Counted from the stretch's first letter, positions 31,801 through 43,577 are shown. The stretch is DNA of 64,000 bases from Hygrocybe punicea (GCA_963556145.1 OY744466.1:2108001-2172000); one strand, 5' to 3'. The notes: generated by a model not told the origin, from the sequence alone. A program made the numbers and translations.

Positions 31801-32630
31801 GTCTGCTACAGATTCCTCATTTTCTCCGCATAGCATTGCTGCTCGTATCAGGAATTCCGTTGGTGTTGGCGTGCCAGCGCCTGCGAAAGGCGTTCTGCGT
31901 ATCCATCACGGTGCTGTTGATCAGACCACTATAACGACGCGCGCGCCACCTGAAGTCATGAAGCATGTTCGCGAAGTCATCGAGGGGATGGGTGTGGAGA
32001 TTCAAGTCGAGAGTGAATATAAATATCGTTGTATACGCCCCAAGCGGAGGAAGACTCCTAGCTTCGGCCTTGGACTACGAGACACTTCTGGTAATGGAGG
32101 CGCCTTTGCAGCGATCACAATGGTTGGTTCTGCTGCATCTAATGGGGTGCGTGATAACATGATGTTCAAAAGTCTCTCTTCATTTGACTGTCCAGGTTGA
32201 TAAGCGAGGACTTCCTGTGCCCTCTCAAAGTTTTCACGGTACTGGGGGTATGTTGAGGGGCCTCTTGATGCGGCGGCAGTCTTCACAGGTGTCCACGTCG
32301 GGCATGGGTTCGCAACCTTCCCTTCCTCTTGAAGATGATGCCACGTCTCCCTCCAATAGCCCGTTAGTCACCGAACCGCCTACGATGACGGACCCTGTTT
32401 ACGGAGAAACAACGGAAGATGCGGGAGACGAAGTCCGCTTCTCTGTCGAATTAACCCGGCTCGATCGTTTGGATGATACGTTTAGTCTGGATATCCGAAG
32501 ACTGAAAGGAAACCTCAGGAGTTATAAATTTTTGTACGATACACTTAGAGAGTAAGCGCGTTCACTTATCACGTTGCTTGTTTCATCTGACTGATAATGC
32601 GTTCACAGACGAGCTGATCTTCAGCGATAG
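28874..32630 (+). CDS. CAMK-family Ser/Thr kinase with C-terminal KA1-like domain (Kin4-type)
   Basis: Four exons (28874-29341, 29390-32146, 32196-32551, 32609-32630) give about 1200 residues. The kinase domain spans about residues 95-390: glycine loop LGEGEFGKVKLG, AVKLIKRG with the ATP-binding Lys, HRDLKLENLLL, DFG in ITDFGFANRF, and CGSPCYAAPELV. A long Ser/Pro-rich disordered region follows (about 400-1040), then a C-terminal block with GVEIQVESEYKYRC and FSVELTRLDRLDDTFSLDIRRLKG, the appearance of a KA1 membrane-binding domain, ending LRERADLQR. This layout fits fungal Kin4/Frk1-type kinases, which act in the spindle-position checkpoint and stress responses; Gin4/Hsl1-type kinases are the alternative. 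Upstream in-frame GTG at 28742 is unlikely as a start. Confidence 0.85.
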
Positions 32631-32923
32631 ACCCATCAGAGGGCGGAGAGTTGTAATCCTTTTCTTTTATATGCCTCTTTCATCTTTTGTATCGCACCTT
32701 TGGGCCTACTCCAGTGACACTCCTACACGACAATACTCTCTCCCCAAAATAATTTGTTTCGTTTCTATCTCAAGATCGATTCCTCTACCTCTATTATATA
32801 CATCGATTTCGACATACTATCCCTTCCATAGTTATTTCATATCCACAGACGCCGTCCTCAGTCTTACGCCAGGCATACAATTTAGAGTTCGGAGTTCAGG
32901 CTCTTTCCCTTGTTACATCTGCT

Positions 32924-34013
32924 ATGGGAAGGGGTTACATAGCTAAAAGCTTGCATTCCGAGATATCTGAATACTCGTCTTTGCTGCATGCACTCCGTAC
33001 GAGCAGTACTCTCGACATCGTATCACATCTGACCCAACATCAACCTGCTGCCACGTCCAATCAAGACACAAAAGACAACGACGATGAGGACGAAAACGAC
33101 GCGTCAAACGCATTTAAGGAACTTTCAGCTTCCTCGCCAGAAAGTACGGACTCTGGATCACAGGGGACGCGAAAGGTGTTGAGACACAAGTCCAAATGCA
33201 AGTCGACGACGCCTAAAAAGGTGGTCCAGGGTATGCAGTCGGGTCGGGGCAAGGTTCGGGATACTTGGACACGGTGGCCTCTCCTTGCGGATGACGTCTA
33301 CGTTCCAGAGTGGGGTCTCGAAGACGAGATCAAGTTACTTGCTTCACAGTCTCTCAGGATGCATCCGTCTTCACAACCTTCACGGACGGACGCTGAACGC
33401 AATGCTCGCGACGGTCTCGCATTTGATGATGAACAAGATGATGACAACTTCTCGCCGCCTTTCCTTCGCGCACTGACTCTCGCTTCGTCGACACATCTCT
33501 CGCGGATCCTCGCCCTCCTCGTCGCGCACATCCCGCTCTCCGAAAAGAGCATGCAGAACAGGATCTCCCCGATCGGGTGGGAGAGTGTGCTTGATATCGT
33601 CAGCGCGAGTGAGCTCTGCAATGAAACGTTTGTTTTTAAGCTCTGCTATCATTTCGTCTGAACTCAACACAAACGTTGTATGACTATCGTTGACCCCCCA
33701 AATAGAGCTGTGCAAAATGTGCAACGACGGTTGGAAGCGATTTATGGTCCGTCTAAAAGTCGTGGTCAGTGTGTATGATTTTTTTTTAATCATTTGGTGT
33801 GAGGAACTGAATAATTCTTTTCAAGTCATCCCCAATATCGATTTAGGTGCTTCTTCGAGGAGAAAGTTCGACGGCATTTGCACGCCGGAGGAAATGAACT
33901 TTCTGTCGTTTCCTCGCCGCCCTACACGTGGGTTTCTCTACAGTGCTAACATTTCCTTTCATTTACGTCGACTGCACACAGGTGTGCGGAGCCCAGACGA
34001 AGACAGTGATTAA
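32924..34013 (+). CDS. RRN9-domain-like protein (possible RNA polymerase I initiation factor subunit)
   Basis: Four exons (32924-33627, 33706-33764, 33826-33927, 33982-34013) give about 298 residues: MGRGYIAKSLHSEISEYSSL..., an acidic Ser-rich linker, a basic patch, and TRWPLLADDVYVPEWGLEDE, which resembles the Rrn9 domain of RNA polymerase I core/upstream factors. Helices follow (FLRALTLASSTHLSRILALL) and the C-terminus ends RPTRVRSPDEDSD. If right, it helps recruit Pol I to rDNA promoters. The resemblance rests on one motif block and overall layout, so I treat the name as tentative; the gene model itself is well supported by splice sites and frame. Confidence 0.5.
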
Positions 34014-34155
34014 TTGCTAGATCATTGCGAGAAATATGTGTCTTACTTGGAAACCTAGTTCCATTCTCTCATCTTGCCCGTCGTCGTATGGGCTGATTAG
34101 AAGTAAGCAGTCTTGGCGTCGAATGTGTACATGCACTTTTAGTCCATACTTGGAG

Positions 34156-35111
34156 TCAAGAAGTACTCCCACTAATAACCTCATACAACCCCTCGACCTG
34201 TCTCCGCCCCAGTCTCTCCGCCCAAAACCGCATTATCGGTTCCCACTCATTCGTTGATTGCGGCATGCCCTCGCCGCCCATCTCCACCTCAACAACCGTC
34301 TGGTACGCCCGTCTAAAATCCACCAACGCACCAGCCGGTAACGCAGACTCAGCCGACGGCAAACGATGGAACACCAGTAGAGGTGTTGTGCACGCCTTCG
34401 ACAGCGTGGGGTAGGAAAGCATGGACCCGGAGACGCATACGATGGACCCTAGTGCTCGTGCGGGTGCCTCGCTAGAGGTAGCCGATGCTGATCTTTCCAT
34501 CTCGAGCCTCCACCACTTGATGCCGGACTCCGCCGCTACACTCCCACCTTGGCCATACCCAAACAGATGTATCCTTTGTGGAGGCCACAGACAATCGTGT
34601 GTCAGGTGATGCAGGACTTCGGCGATGCGGTCCAGGGCAGAAGTCGGATTCGGTCGGTTGATGAGCTCGCCTAGCTGATCGAACGAGGTGTACCATTGCC
34701 ATGCGTCCTCGTAGAGGAAAGGCAACCTGGAAAAGATCCGTGCATCGGTATTCCGTTCTAATCGAACTCTGGTATTCGTAACTTAACAAGATGCTGAAGC
34801 GCTCACCGTTCCGGGGCGCACAAAGCGAGAATGGCCGTTTGAGGGAGGGTCAGCCGGCGACCCAACTTGGCGAACGGGATATGTGTGTCGCCTGCATTGT
34901 TGTCGAAAGAGCACGTTACATAGGGAACCTAGAGTTGATGTGTTTGTGAGGGGATGAACATACCGAGACCATGAAGCAGGATCAAGATGTTTTCATCGGT
35001 TCCGTCGGCTGCTGCTGCGTAATTGAATGGGATGGGGATGCCCGAGGCCTTTGGCGGCAGTTTGATCCTTGGTTGCGGATGAGGTGCTGTACGAAGATGA
35101 ACAGCGTCCAT
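34156..35111 (-). CDS. alpha/beta-hydrolase-fold protein lacking the nucleophile Ser
   Basis: Three exons (34964-35111, 34807-34891, 34156-34726) give about 267 residues. N-terminal MDAVHLRTAPHPQPRIKLPP leads to the fold's first strand (NILILLHGLGDTHIPFAKLG), then ALCAPERLPFLYEDAWQWY, and the nucleophile-elbow region HLFGYGQGGSVAAE. In phospholipase/carboxylesterases this elbow is G-F-S-Q-G-G; here the Ser position is Gly. The C-terminal part includes VSGSMLSYP and LLVFHRLPSAE. It resembles the fungal family of YDL057W, whose role is unknown to me. It may be a non-catalytic binding protein or use another nucleophile. Confidence 0.65.
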
Positions 35112-35382
35112 TGTCAATGACTCAAATATTATTCTCCCTGCCAACGGAGTCGCTTGCGCTTTAAACTCAAAGCGAGCTGGTATGCACGTATATACGATGT
35201 GAAACTTGAAAGATACACTGATTCCTGAGAACGCCTGTTGAAATCTTGGTGGACATTACCCAAACTCAAGTACTCCCCACTTTTTGCAACGATATACAAC
35301 GTTCCCGGTTAATCTGCAGTGCTCTGAGCGCGAAAAGGCGAAAAGGACAATGTGCTTACGTATGTCATCTCCATCGTGAACG

Positions 35383-38300
35383 ATGGAGACTACCACTGAC
35401 TGCCACTCAACGACAATGTAAGCTACATAACCGGTGGATGCATTTTAGATATGCTTACAACTTGGAAGTGTTCCACCGGCGACATTTGCAATAAAAGTGC
35501 AAGGCAAGACTGATGATTTGATTCAAGTCTGAGAAGTTGACCACGCACAACAGATATCAAAGGCCTTCGACTTCCTAATTCTGGATGGCCAAAGAGATCT
35601 GGCAAATACTATGTGACGCTGGTGCTTGATGGGGTCAGGAAACAAACAAAAGTTGCTGCCGGGGCCAGAGGAAATGCTATATCCTGGATGGAGAGCTTCT
35701 ACTTGTACGCTCACATGCAATACATTTATCTCGTCACAATATCTGATTTTGCAAAAGCGATACGTATAGAACGTCCTTCTTGGAGTTACATGTCTACGCT
35801 CGCCACCAGATGGGTCGTGACAACTTCATCGGTTCAGCAAAGGGGAGTATTGGCTCCCTTCTTGTGGAAGGAGCTTCAGGCGGTCTGTCCTATTCATTAA
35901 TTTGCGCCTTAGCGGTTATTTATATATCTTCAATCGCCAGCAATTACTCGTGAACTCTGCATATACAACGCCGATGGAGATCCAAGTCAAACTCAAACTC
36001 TCATCGAATTCTCCGTCACACTCGCTTCCAAAGTAACAGGTGCAGGCGAAATGGACATGCACGATGCAGTGCCAAAAGCCACCGCTGCTTTAGAACAGAT
36101 GAAGCTGGCGCCATCGGACCCATCCAGGGCTTCGACAAGCATTGATAGTACACAGTCCATTGCAGCCACTTGGGACCTACTGCTGAAAAAACTGGAATTG
36201 TTCACAAGGATTGTGGATGGCATTTCAGAGGTAACAATATGCTACCAACTTGTCACTAGTCTTGTTCACAATGCTTGCATTATTTAGGTTCATCCGTACG
36301 CAAAAATGGCTTGGTCCATATTATCGGCGACATACAGAGTGCGTCTTCTTGGCATACATTTATTTCGGTGATGCTGGAGCTCGAAACCACTGTTATTCAG
36401 ATTATTCAGGCTCAGAACATGCGTGACAACAGTATTAACCACCTTCTTGAGGTGATGGCGGATGTTTACGCCTTCGTGCTTGAGGCCGAGTCTGTTAAGA
36501 AAGTAAAATCACATGAACGGATCCTTGCCGTCATGGCACAGCAGACCACCGAATGCGCCTACTTTATTCGCGAATATGCTATGAACACCAGTTTCAGTAC
36601 GTCGGTATCCGTACATCAAGCGGCAACAAACTTATCATACGGCCTCATTCTCAGGGAGACGCGTCCTTGCCAACATCGTCTCAAAGACTGACAGCAAGAT
36701 AACGCAATACGAGGACAAATTTCGAGAACTTATGACATCGTTTCAGGAACGAGCTGTCCTTCAGACCGAAATCGCTGTCGTGCGTATCCTCGATGTCGTC
36801 GAAAGCCTTGGTGAGATTTTTTTTTGGCTTGGGTGGTGATCTACATCTGATTCGCACTGGCTAACTGCGCAGCGGAAGATGTCGATCTGAGTGACATTCC
36901 GTATGCAGCGGGCGCTCGTTTTAACCCCGATAAAAGGTGTCTTCCAGGTACTCGCGAAACGATCATCGAAGAGATAACACAGTGGATCAACAGCCCTAAC
37001 GGCGATGAAGTACCTCGCATCTATTTCTTAACTGGTGTGGCAGGTTCCGGAAAGTCTGCCATAGCGCACACAATTGCTCAGCAGTTCTATCAACTCGGTC
37101 GACTTGGCTCCTCGTTCTGCTTCGACCGCGGCGATCAGGCACAGCGACGTCCCAACAACCTTTTCAGCACCATTGCTTTGGACATTGCTGATCTCGACCA
37201 CCATTGGAAGGTTTCTCTTTGCGATGTGATTCGAGGAAAGCGTGCACTGCGATCGACGCTTGCCGTTGGAGAGCAATTTACGAACTTCATTTTGAAGCCC
37301 TCCGAGGCTCTAACCACCGTCGGACCTGTCGTCATCGTAATTGATGCTCTGGACGAAAGTGGAGATCAGTCTGCTCGCGAGATTCTCCTCGATATCATGG
37401 CCAGAAGGATGTGTGATCTTCCGACCAATTTCCGCGTTTTTGTCACATCTCGTTCGGAACCCGACATATACAGAGCCCTCAGAAGTAGCAAGCACGTTCA
37501 CTGCAAACACATGGACTCCATTGATAAACAGGCAAATGAGGCCGATATCTCTTTGTACATCCAGACCCAGCTTGGCAATGTTCCCGGCCTTGATTTGGAA
37601 TGGCCCAATCAAGAATGGTGTCTCATACTTGTCAACAGTTCGGATGGACTTTTCCAGTGGGCTTTTACCGCATGTGCAGCCATCAAAGGAATCAAAGGGT
37701 CTTTGCGCCCAACCGAGCGCCTAACACGATTCATCACGTCGGCACGTGGATTGGATAGTCTATATGCAGAAATTCTGGGTCAAGCCTTCGACTCAAGTGA
37801 TTTCCAAGACATGATGCGCTTCACATTAATCATGGGAAGGATTCTGGCAGCCCAGGAGCCGCTTTCGGTGACATCCCTCGTAGGGCTGCATTCTGAAGGT
37901 GAAGAGGCCGACCTCGTAGAATTGGTTGTGCGGCCGCTGGGATCATTGCTGAGTGGTGTCACTCAAGCAGATGTTGCAGTTCAGCCTCTTCACACCTCGT
38001 TTCGTGACTTTCTGACATGCGAAAAACGGAGCAGTTGCTTCTTCGTGGACCTATCCTCACAACACCGGAACCTTGCACGGGCGTCTTTGCGAGTCATGAA
38101 GGCAGAACTCCGTTTTAACATTTGCGATCTGGAAACGTCACATATAAAAAACGCTGATATTCGTGACCTGGACGCCCGTGTTACTCAACATATATCTGCC
38201 CATCTATCTTATGCATGCCGCTTCTGGGCGGTTCACGCTCGAGCCATGTCTTTTGAGCCCGAAACCCTTGAAATGATCAGAAGCTTCCTTTTTGATCATT

Positions 38301-40882
38301 TCCTTCAGTGGCTAGAGGTCCTAAGCTTGACCCGAAAACTGTCAACGGCGTACTTGACTTTGCAATCCTCTGTTCAGTGGATAAAGGTTATACCCCTCAA
38401 ATAGCGTCTTAATTTATTTGTTCTGAAGCGCTTTCCGCAGGATCACGACCAAGAACTTGCCGACTTTGCTACAGACGCTAATAGCTTTATTGCCACATTC
38501 CGATATCCCATCTCACAAAGCACACCACACATATATTTATCTGCGCTGCCATTTGCACCCGCTAAATCAATTGTCTCAAGGCACTTTCTCTCCAAATATC
38601 CTCGTGTGTTGTCGGTCGATGTGGGGAAATTGATTGAATGGCCTGCGGGTAACACCACATTTGATGGCCACTCGAATGCTGTCTTTTCTGTCGCCTACTC
38701 GCCTGACGGTAAACTGATCGCCTCAGGCTCATGGGATCGGACCGTGTGCGTGTGGGACACAGAGACGGGTGAGGTAGTTGCTGGGCCATTTGAAGGCCAC
38801 ACGAATTATGTAATGTCCGTCGCCTACTGTCCTGACGGCAGGCGAATCGTGTCGGGCTCAATGGACCGGACTGTGCGAGTATGGGACACGTGGATGGGCG
38901 ATGTGGGTAGCGTCGTATTCGAAGGCCACACGAGTTAGGTCAATTCTGTGGCCTACTCGCCTGACGGCCGGCGGATCGTGTCGGGCTCAGAGGACCAGAC
39001 TGTGCGCGTGTGGGATGCAGAGACGGGCAAGGTGGTTGCTGATCCGTTCAAGGGTCACACAAATGCTGTCTATTCCGTCGCCTACTCACCCGACGGCAGG
39101 CAGATCGTGTCGGGCTCTTTCGATCAGACCGTGCGGGTGTGGGATGCGGAGACGGGCAAGGTGGTTGCTGGGCCATTTGAAGGCCACACAAATGTTGTCC
39201 ATTCCGTCGCCTACTCACCTAACGGCAAGTGGATTGTGTCGGGCTCTTACGACTGCACAGTGCGTGTGTGGGACGCACAGGCAGGCATGTTGGTCGCCGG
39301 GCCATTCGACGGCCATACGAGTTATGTCTATTCCGTTGCTTTCTCACCTGACGGCAAGCGCCTCGCGTCGAGTTCAGCAGACCGGACTGTTCGTGTATGG
39401 GATGCAGAAACAGGCGATGCGGTTGCTGGGCCATTTGAAGGTCATACACATTTTGTCTTCGCCGTTGCCTACTCACCTGACGGCAAGTGGATCGTGTCGG
39501 GCTCAGAGGACCAGACTGTGCGTATATGGGACGCAGAGACAGGCGAGGTGGGCGGTGTGGTATTCGAAGGCCACGCTGGTTATGTACATTCTGTTGCCTA
39601 CTCGCCTGACGGCAGGCGGATCGCGTCGGGTTCAAGGGACCAGACTTTGCGCGTGTGGGACGCCGAGACGGGCAAGGTGGTTGCTGGTCCATTCAAGGGT
39701 CACACAAATGCTGTCTATTCCGTCGCCTACTCACCTAACGGCAAGCAGATCGTGTCGGGCTCCTTCGATCAGACCGTGCGTGTGTGGGATGCGAAGACGG
39801 GCGAGGTGATTGCTGGGCCATTTGAAGGCCACACAAATGTTGTCCATTCCGTCGCCTACTCACCTAATGGAAAGCGGATCGTGTCGGGTGCTTGCGACTG
39901 CACAGTGCGTGTGTGGGACGCAGAGACAGGCACGTTGGTTGCTGGGCCATTCTCCGGCCATACGGGTCATGTCTATTCCGTTGCCTACTCACCTGACGGA
40001 AAGCGGATCGTGTCGTGCTCACAGGACCAGACTGTGCGTGTGTGGGGCGCAGAGACGGGCGAGACGGTTGCTGGTCCATTCGAAGGCCACACGCATTCTG
40101 TTCTTTCCGTCGCCTACTCACCTGACGGCAAGCGGATCGCGTCGGGCTCTTCTGACTGCACGGTACGTGTGTGGGACGCAGAAACCGGTGAGGTGGTCAC
40201 GGGCCCATTTGCAGGCCACGCGAGCGCTGTATATTCTGTTGCCTACTCGCCTGATGGGAAACAGATCGTGTCAGGCTCTTACGACTACATGGTGCGTTTG
40301 TGGGATGCAGAGACGGGCGAGGGGGTTGCTGGTCTATTCGAGGGTCACACAAATGCTGTCTATTCCGTCGCCTACTCACCTGACGGCAAGCGGATCGTGT
40401 CAGGTTCTTGCGATCAGACCCTGCGTGTGTGGGATGCAGAGACGAGCGAGGTGATTGCTGGGCCATTTGAAGGCCACACAGATGCTGTCCAATCCATTGC
40501 CTACTCTCCCGACAGCAAGGGGATCATGTCGGGCTCTTTCGACCAGACCGTGCATGTGTGGGACACGGAGACAGGCGAGGATGTCACTCAACCATTCGAA
40601 GGTCCCACGAATCTCGGCCCGTCCGTGACAGGTCCCGCTGTCAACCACCCATTTTTATCGCGCAACCAATCTAGTTTCACCAATCCCTATACCCACTCTA
40701 TTGACACTTCAAAGTTGGACAATGGTTGGGTGCTTGGGCACCAATCACAGCTGCTCTTCTGGGTACCTCCTCACAACCGGATAGGATTATGGGGGTCCCG
40801 CAACACCGCTCTCATGGGCAGACGTGTAACCCGCCTTGGCTTCCATAATTTTGTCCATGGAACGTCGTGGGTACTGGTGTAG
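35383..40882 (+). pseudogene. C2-NACHT-WD40 STAND (NLR-like) receptor with in-frame stop
   Basis: Spliced exons from about 35449 (35449-35503, 35554-35704, 35770-35882, 35941-36230, 36288-36338, 36410-36596, 36655-36810, 36873-38386, 38441-40882) read without frame change. Order: C2-like domain (VQDIKGLRLPNSGWPKRSG, KYYVTLVLDGVRKQTKVAAG, ARHQMGRDNFIGSAKGSIG), a helical linker, NACHT with Walker A GVAGSGKSAIAHT and Walker B VVIVIDALDES, sensor FVTSRSEPD, a winged-helix-like part, then fifteen 43-residue WD40 repeats and the tail NGWVLGHQSQLLFWVPP...HGTSW. The first exon is uncertain (candidate ATG 35383). TAG at 38936-38938 replaces a Tyr/Val-type codon in WD repeat 3, so translation would stop after about 1000 of about 1650 residues. 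Such proteins act in fungal nonself recognition and cell death. Confidence 0.8.
38660..40594 (+). repeat. fifteen 129-bp WD40-coding tandem repeats in 5-repeat superunits
   Basis: Every unit is exactly 129 bp (43 codons) starting at the Phe of F-x-GHT. Repeats 2-6, 7-11 and 12-15 correspond in order (2 with 7, 3 with 8, 4 with 9 and 14, 5 with 10, and so on), so the array grew partly by duplication of a 645-bp block. Variable positions fall at fixed places in each repeat (after GHT and at the S-x-D positions), as in other fungal WD arrays under diversification. Confidence 0.9.
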
Positions 40883-42010
40883 ACCTTCGGGGTACAACTT
40901 CAATCTTGGTCTGAAGACTGCGTAGTTGGATTAACACATGGCTATATATCAATGTATAGCCCAACTATTGTATGGAAAGAAGAGTGTTCGCCTGAAAAGA
41001 GTCCCAACTGTTACTGGAGGTCAAGGCCGAAGACACTTTGATTGATGGAACAAACGCAAGTCTGTAAATTGAACATAAGCTCCCAGATCTATCAATCTTT
41101 CGACCATGAGGATGTCATTCACGCACATATTCCGGATGACACCTTTTTCGAAAGGACAGACCGTGAAAGACAAAATCCCCTCACCTCCGTCATTAACATT
41201 GGTCAGTCGACTTGAAATGTCTTCGTCGCTTGGCTCACATGCATGTGGTTTCCCAATCCATACCCAATTTTGGTGGCTCCCCTTGTCCAGCCGTGAGCTG
41301 AAGCGCGTCGCCGACTTCCCATGATAGGGGGGGTTCTGCGCGAAACAGAACCTGACCAGAAGGAAGCTCAACTGCGCCAGCCTCTGTTGTACCGCTGTTG
41401 GTTTTTAGTTGAGGGGCAGATAAGGCGGTAGGCGCTACACCGAAAAATGTTTGGGGCCGCACGGAGTTTGATGGGAGGGATGATGGAGGGAGGGAGGTTG
41501 AGTTGCTACCGCGTTGTCACCGCCAGTGGAAGCACGAATCGCTGCAGGTCTTCTCTGAAGGGTCCCACGACCGTAAGGCAACTATATGTTCGCCCATAAT
41601 AATCAAGTTTCGCTGATACTCGCTATCGTCTGGATAGAAGTGCACTGAATGGATCACGCAATAGCCACTCACTTCAAACATGTCTTGGTGCAGTTCTGCG
41701 CACCTCCACCGCTGCAGCTCAATCATCTCGAACGCAAGTGTACGGATACGGGGCCAAAATGTCCTCGTGCAAGAGCAGGACTATCGTAAAAACATCTCAC
41801 CGCAGCAAATTCCGGTCTAGGGTAACAGTGCCCTGTCGTTCGTCCGACACTCATGAGGAAGTCCTGCAAACAGGCTTGCAACTTGGCGTCTGACCGGCAA
41901 CAACTTGCGAGACTTGGCAATTTTTTGGGACCTCAACTTCCTGCATTGGCACCAGTTGAGTAATGTTCCGTCTCCTGGCTCAAAGGCAATATATAAACCG
42001 TGTCATGTCG
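40883..42010. other. unresolved; minus-strand protein-like pieces
   Basis: Minus-strand pieces such as SLASCCRSDAKLQACLQDFL (41850-41917) and AVELPSGQVLFRAEPPLSWE (41320-41380) look coding and Cys-bearing, but stops and frame changes prevent a model. Possibly a decayed secreted or membrane protein gene. No family recognised. Confidence 0.3.
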
Positions 42011-42469
42011 TCATTTTCCGTGGGATTTTAGTATCTCACCTTTCTGCGTCCACACCTTCACACCCACCACGCCGTAAGTTGGCTGTGAGCCAGCATAGTC
42101 AATGTCAGTCCTCAAAGTGCTAATGGCCAACCAAAACCCTGGTTTAGTGCACGTTTGAAAATATCGAGAATGGCATACTGCAAAGGAACCTTGCCTTCCC
42201 GTCCCCATTCAGCCTTTTTTATTTCTGCTGCTGCCAACCTGCCTTTGGGTCTTGGTGGAGCACGACGAAACTGTATTACGCTGTTTTTGAGCGCCCTGCG
42301 AGCACCGCACTCGACTGGAAGTGGGTAGTGCTGTTGCGGCGGAGAGAGCGGCAACGACCAAAAGGAGAATGAAGGCGATTTGAGCTGCTGCGTATGGGTC
42401 GTGTGGAGCTAACTGTTCGACAGATGTGAGGCGCAATGGTGCTTTAATTGTTTTTCGCAAAGTTTCCAA
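42011..42469 (-). CDS. bacterial/organelle-type ribosomal protein uS3, C-terminal domain (5' exons unresolved)
   Basis: The last exon (42011-42119) and the exon ending at 42179, joined over a 59-bp intron (42120-42178, GT-AG), read KGRLAAAEIKKAEWGREGKV then PLHTLRTDIDYAG, TYGVVGVKVWTQKGEILK and a stop. This matches the C-terminal domain of bacterial S3 ([28 protein letters not shown]...TTYGVIGVKVW-KGEIL). Upstream, LRKTIKAPLRLTSVEQLAPH and DPYAAAQIAF align with the segment just before that domain, but a frame change near 42300-42350 means another intron or a lesion. The KH domain was not found. Expected role: mitochondrial small ribosomal subunit. Fungal mitochondrial rps3 is usually encoded in mtDNA and diverged, so a spliced nuclear copy this close to bacterial S3 is unusual. 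Confidence 0.6.
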
Positions 42470-42822
42470 GTTTCAAAGAACGGTGATCAAGTATCAAATT
42501 TCGACCAGCGGAATAAAGCTTGAAGGAGGTGCATCATCGAGAAGTTGAAGAAAGGACCCTGTACCCTGTATGAGACTACACAGGAGTAGTCTATATAGCT
42601 GTGCGATTGTGAAGCGCTGACAGTCTATCAGATGCAACCGTCCACAGTCGATAAGGTCTCCAGGACGCCACTGACGCAACGCCACCACAGCCAACTACTG
42701 CAGTTGACTGACAGTTTGGTGTTAAACTTTTGTTCACTCAATGATGGCCCAGATGGAGACTAGTCCGCAGTGTTTGGCGTCGCAGTCCCCTCAATCCATC
42801 TCATTGTGTTTTTTGCACTGGG

Positions 42823-42905
42823 TGTTCCAGCACGGTTGAATAGTACTCTTATGAGTCTTCACCGGAAACCCTCAAAACTGGGCAAACGATCCAGTCCAAG
42901 CTGAC
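42823..42905 (+). repeat. partial copy of the 3' end of the 44400-46337 gene
   Basis: GGGTGTTCCAGCACGGTTGA and CTTCACCGGAAACCCTCAAA recur almost unchanged at 44370-44458, covering the last codons (CPVLRVSGEDS-like) and 3' flank of that minus-strand gene. Same orientation, 1.55 kb apart. Confidence 0.8.
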
Positions 42906-43577
42906 AACCTGAATATCACACGAGCCTATTACGAGCCTTGAATATGGTAGGTTGGACGGCAATGGAAGACTACCAGGGCCCGGGTGAGTACCGCCAAATT
43001 TCCATGCTCATCGGATGACCGGTGAGCCTCTGTCTGATGTGACATTGTCCAGCTTAGTTCCCAGTCTTCCTTGGATGTTGCATGAGGAGCAATCGATCTT
43101 TTCTGGGCCAACACAGCCGCGTTAATGTTAACAATTCACACCTAAGCTGGACACGGGGCACGGCCAATGTTGACCTAAAGATTCTAAACGGTGATATGTC
43201 AACCCGCGTTGACAGTCGAGCTGCACCGCCGCGGCCTTCCTGCGCAGCGCAGCGCTTCGCAAGGTCGCCGTCCTTTGTCCTGACGTTAACCATAACGGCT
43301 ACTAGGCCAGTTTCGGACGCTCTCAAGTCTTTACCTTGGGCTACGGCCGCACAACGTGGTTGGCATTTAATATGGCAACTCAAAGTGTGCCATTCAGATC
43401 GTCGTTTGTTAACTGCGGCGTTAGGGTAGACGCTTGCTGTCAAACCCTTTTCATTGAATCTGGGTAGGTTTCCGGCATGCACGCAAATGCCTTATTGGCT
43501 CGTTGAGATCCGGTTAGGGGAGCATCCAAACGTATTAAAGGGCTTTCCCATGTTCACTATCCAACCAACCTCCCACC
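42906..43577. other. no recognisable gene
   Basis: Overlapping frames on both strands without family resemblance. Includes the upstream region of the next gene. Confidence 0.4.

Noticed and set aside
38930..38945. Intron removing the TAG in the receptor
   Set aside because: The 129-bp repeat spacing is unbroken across the site, so any intron would delete part of a repeat.
38660..40594. WD40 array as a non-coding satellite
   Set aside because: Exact multiples of three, conserved GH...WD codons and a single frame for 1.9 kb show that it is coding.
42823..42905. Terminal repeat pair of an element between 42.8 and 44.4 kb
   Set aside because: The match includes the coding end of the integrase-finger gene in only one copy and lacks target duplications; a partial gene copy fits better.
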